Shown: piece after piece, positions 32,486 through 34,813 of the stretch
Position numbering within the stretch: position 1 is the stretch's first letter
Layout of the letters: each line of letters opens with the position of its first letter
DNA from: Bacillota bacterium
GTDB taxonomy: Bacteria > Bacillota > Clostridia > Tissierellales > Peptoniphilaceae
Assembly: GCA_030532225.1 (NCBI GenBank)
Contig: JAUNLQ010000012.1
Span: forward strand, 3,656 to 38,468
Direction of reading: 5' to 3'
DNA: 34,813 nucleotides
The notes under the pieces: model-generated
Database searches by the model: none
Seen by the model: only the letters and a program-made list of their open reading frames with translations
Told to the model about the DNA's origin: nothing
Made by a program: the position numbers and the translations under genes

Positions 32486-34289
32486 TTGAGTAAGAAAATT
32501 ACAGCCCTAGTGCTGGCATTTCTAATGGTGTTTTCAGCTATAAGCCCTGTTTTGGTTAGTGCAGAAACCGTGGGGGGGGGTAGAACAACCTGCCAAGTCC
32601 ACTGATTTTGCTGGATTTGAGGCTGCTCTTAATGAAGTTTTTGGAAATATAAACGCACAAGAGGGCGTTTATGAAGCTACACTTGATGAAACTAAACATG
32701 AAGTTAAAGTAAAAATACTGGATCCATATGCCAGTGGTGCTTTATCAGGTACTGGCTTAATTGCAGGATTTGAAAGAATTTATAATCAATTTAACATGGT
32801 AAGTTTAAAGGTTGGAGACAAGGAAGCAATCTATATTCCTAGACTTCAAGAAGAATCTGGCGACTTTTTTTTGACTATGTTAGCATTCGTTATTGGATCT
32901 CATATAGCAGAGGAAGTTTTTGAGCCAGGGAAAAAATTGGAAGAGACTAAGTTAGGAGAATTTGCAGGTAAAGAGGTAACAATAACCGCAACTCTAAAAA
33001 CAGCTGAAGGTCCTAGAAGTCTAGTGTATACTGTATCTGGTTATGCTGAGGTAACTATAAAATATCAATCTAATGACCAACAAAAAGGAGAAGTAGATTT
33101 AAAAACCGAAACATTAACAGATGGAAGTGTAGTAAAGGGATCTAAAGCAACTCCAGAAGACGGATTTGTCTTAGAAAAATGGATAGATGCTGACGGAAAT
33201 ACAGTTTCAACAGATGAACATTTTGTTCCAAAAATTTGGTCAACAACAACTTATACAGCTGTATTTAAAGAAGCTGCAACAGTTTCTTATAAGTTTGTAA
33301 GTGCCCAAGAGGGACTTGAACTTCCTCAAGCAGTAATAGATAACTTGCCTGAAAAACATAACAGCGTTATTGGGAATACACTTTCTACTCCATTTAGTGC
33401 ATTTCTGCCTGTTGAAGTAGGTGGCGATAATCCAGGAACTTGGAGTTTTGAAGAATGGCAACCAGAAGAACTAACTGTAAAAGCTGATTCAGAAAATAAT
33501 GTATTTACCGGTACTTGGACATTTACCCCAGCACCACCAAAACCAACACCACAACCTGAAGAACCAACATACCCTAACTACACTCCAGCAAGTGTACTAT
33601 GGGCACTAGGCTTTGGTTATGGTGACACAACAACACCAACAACCAACGACAACAAAGTTGAAGACAATAAAGCAGAAGACAACAAAGAAGATAACCAAGA
33701 AAACCCAATAACATTCACAGACAAGGCTTATGTAAATGGCTATCCAGACGGAACATTCAGACCAAACGCAGAAATAACAAGAGCAGAAGCAGTAGCCATA
33801 ATAGCAAGAATCTTAGACTACAAACTAACAGATAGCACAAAACCAGCCTTCACAGACGTAGAATCAGACTGGTACAACTCTGCTATTAATGCAGTAGTAG
33901 AAAATGGCCTAATAAAAGGCTACCCAGACGGAAGCTTTAGACCAAACGCATCAATAACAAGAGCAGAACTAGTACAAATAATAAAACAAATAGACAAAGA
34001 AAACGCAGAAAAAGCAGACTTTGCAGACGTACAAGGTCACTGGGCCCAAGATGCCATAGACCAAGCCTACGGCAACGGTAGAATAAACGGCTACCCAGAA
34101 GGAGGCTTTAGACCAGACGCTCCAATAACAAGAGCAGAAACAGTAACAATAATAAACAACCTACTAGGCAGAAACACTAGTAGCCAAGCAGTTGCTAACA
34201 AATTAGAAAACATAGACAATCCACAAGACTTTAACGATCTAAGTGCAGACGATTGGTTCTATTACGAAATAATGGAAGCAACAAACTAA
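32486..34289 (+). CDS. SHIRT/SLH surface protein, phase-OFF by a G9 tract
   Basis: AAGGAGG (32470-32476) leads to TTG 32486 and a signal peptide (KKITALVLAFLMVFSAISP, ending VSAE). A run of nine Gs (32572-32580) follows; in this frame translation stops at TGA 32603. The body (576 residues as drawn from a GTG at 32559) is in the next frame, and one G fewer (G8) joins them. Body: an N-terminal domain of unknown type to about residue 165, a B-repeat-like beta domain (170-238), one SHIRT domain (about 240-325), a Pro/Asn/Asp-rich linker, then three SLH repeats (NGYPDGTFRPNAEITRAE, KGYPDGSFRPNASITRAE, NGYPEGGFRPDAPITRAE) that bind cell-wall polymer. It ends midway through a further SLH start (DDWFYYEIMEATN). 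Confidence 0.85.
32572..32580 (+). repeat. G9 homopolymer (candidate phase-variation tract)
   Basis: Nine consecutive Gs in an AT-rich gene, three codons after the predicted signal-peptide end. Slippage to G8 or G11 restores the reading frame. Confidence 0.8.
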
Positions 34290-34327
34290 AAAAAACAAAA
34301 CAAAAAAAGCCAAGAGAAAAGAAAAAA

Positions 34328-34367
34328 AGACTAAGAACACAAGACAAAAGTGTACTTAGTCTTTTTC
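34328..34367 (+). terminator. Terminator of the surface-protein gene
   Basis: AAAAAGACTAAG pairs with CTTAGTCTTTTT around an AC-rich loop, with the T run forming the 3' arm. Confidence 0.8.
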
Positions 34368-34378
34368 AATTAGAAACT

Positions 34379-34536
34379 TCCCTGGCAAATTGCGATAGCA
34401 ATTTATAGACAAAGAAAAAGATAATCTTATAGAAGTAAAGTTATTTGTCGAAATTGTTCAGTTCTCTCACAGCACCATGCAATAGATAAGTTGGTAAAGC
34501 AACTGACACTTAATCAGTGGTTGGAGAGTATAAAGC
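34379..34536 (+). repeat. Repeat R, copy 5 (degenerate)
   Basis: Hairpin ATTGC-GATA-GCAAT at the start, then a diverged middle with TATTTGTCGA and CACAGCACCATGCAAT. The G-rich tail is lost. It runs into element X copy 2 at the same junction type (AAGC then ATAAAAATTAG-like) as copy 1. Confidence 0.6.
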
Positions 34537-34537
34537 C

Positions 34538-34673
34538 ATAAAAAATTAGTTTTTGCTTTAAAAATTATAAAATTTTCAAAAGAACCTGTAAATAGTAAAG
34601 GCATTGGCCCCAGCAAGCTGGCTATTTACAGAACCTTTCTCAAAATTTTATTTATAGTTAAGCAAAAACCAAA
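34538..34673 (+). repeat. Long-hairpin element X, copy 2
   Basis: Same element as 31141-31272 with the identical CTGTAAATAG/CTATTTACAG arms and CCAGCAAGCTGG core; a few substitutions only (for example GGCATTGGCC in place of GGCTTCGCC in the loop). Confidence 0.8.
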
Positions 34674-34697
34674 AAGTTAAAAACAAAAGCACACCTA

Positions 34698-34813
34698 GAA
34701 AACGGCGACAGCCATTCATAGCGAAGAAGGAATATATCTAAACAAAAAGTTTAACTTGCCGAAAAAGTCTCAGCCCCTCACAGCTCCATGCAATGGCCGA
34801 AGTGGGTGAAGAA
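34698..34813 (+). repeat. Repeat R, copy 6, cut by the window edge
   Basis: Begins AACGGC-GACA-GCC, then CACAGCTCCATGCAATGGCCG and GTGGGTGAAGAA at the edge, matching the middle of copy 3 (given here in pieces). The tail would lie beyond the window. Confidence 0.7.

Noticed and set aside
32559..34289. GTG 32559 as the true start of the surface protein
   Set aside because: It has no ribosome site and would lack a signal peptide, while a TTG with AGGAGG and a full signal peptide lies just upstream in the neighbouring frame.

Overview
The window looks like a chromosomal segment of a low-GC, anaerobic, amino-acid-fermenting Firmicute, most likely a Gram-positive anaerobic coccus of the Peptoniphilus/Anaerococcus type (Tissierellia). 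The evidence is the AT-rich sequence with AGGAGG-type ribosome sites, a T-box leader, tryptophanase paired with a sodium-dependent amino-acid transporter, BrnQ, and an SLH surface protein. The genus is an inference; no rRNA is present.

Positions 1-21488 are mostly core genome: the end of an unknown gene, a zinc-ribbon/TM2 protein, 3-methyladenine glycosylase, an alpha/beta hydrolase, an FAD-dependent oxidoreductase, a D-2-hydroxyacid dehydrogenase, a CYTH protein, T-box-controlled brnQ, a histidine phosphatase, and a minus-strand tryptophanase-transporter operon with a roughly 160-nt leader. A four-gene operon follows (lipoprotein, fused double permease, ATPase, glycosyltransferase). Then come a YbaK deacylase, a Fic protein between two near-identical terminators, a lipoprotein and an RlmD-type rRNA methyltransferase.

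Positions 21489-30830 are accessory in character. They hold a decamer minisatellite, a frameshifted GNAT gene, 23-bp direct repeats, a DJ-1 homologue lacking the nucleophile cysteine, an ISL3 transposase remnant and a solitary RloC/PrrC-like ATPase with a CxxC motif. Next are tRNA-Ala(GGC), a permease split into two overlapping genes, a DUF454 protein and decayed small genes. An NYN-domain nuclease gene follows, with a structured attenuator in front and a probable pseudoknot small RNA behind, and then a Panacea/PemK-like toxin-antitoxin pair. Several of these are likely or possible defence genes.

Positions 30830-34813 form a surface-antigen locus. At least six copies or fragments of a GC-rich repeat (tandem GNRA-type hairpins, G-rich ends, one strong G-quadruplex motif) and two copies of a long-hairpin element flank a gene for a SHIRT/SLH surface protein. 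That gene carries a G9 run just after its signal peptide. With nine Gs the signal peptide and the body are out of frame; with eight they join. This is the signature of phase variation by slipped-strand mispairing.

The two observations most worth pursuing are the G9 switch with its repeat surroundings and the NYN nuclease with its two structured RNAs.
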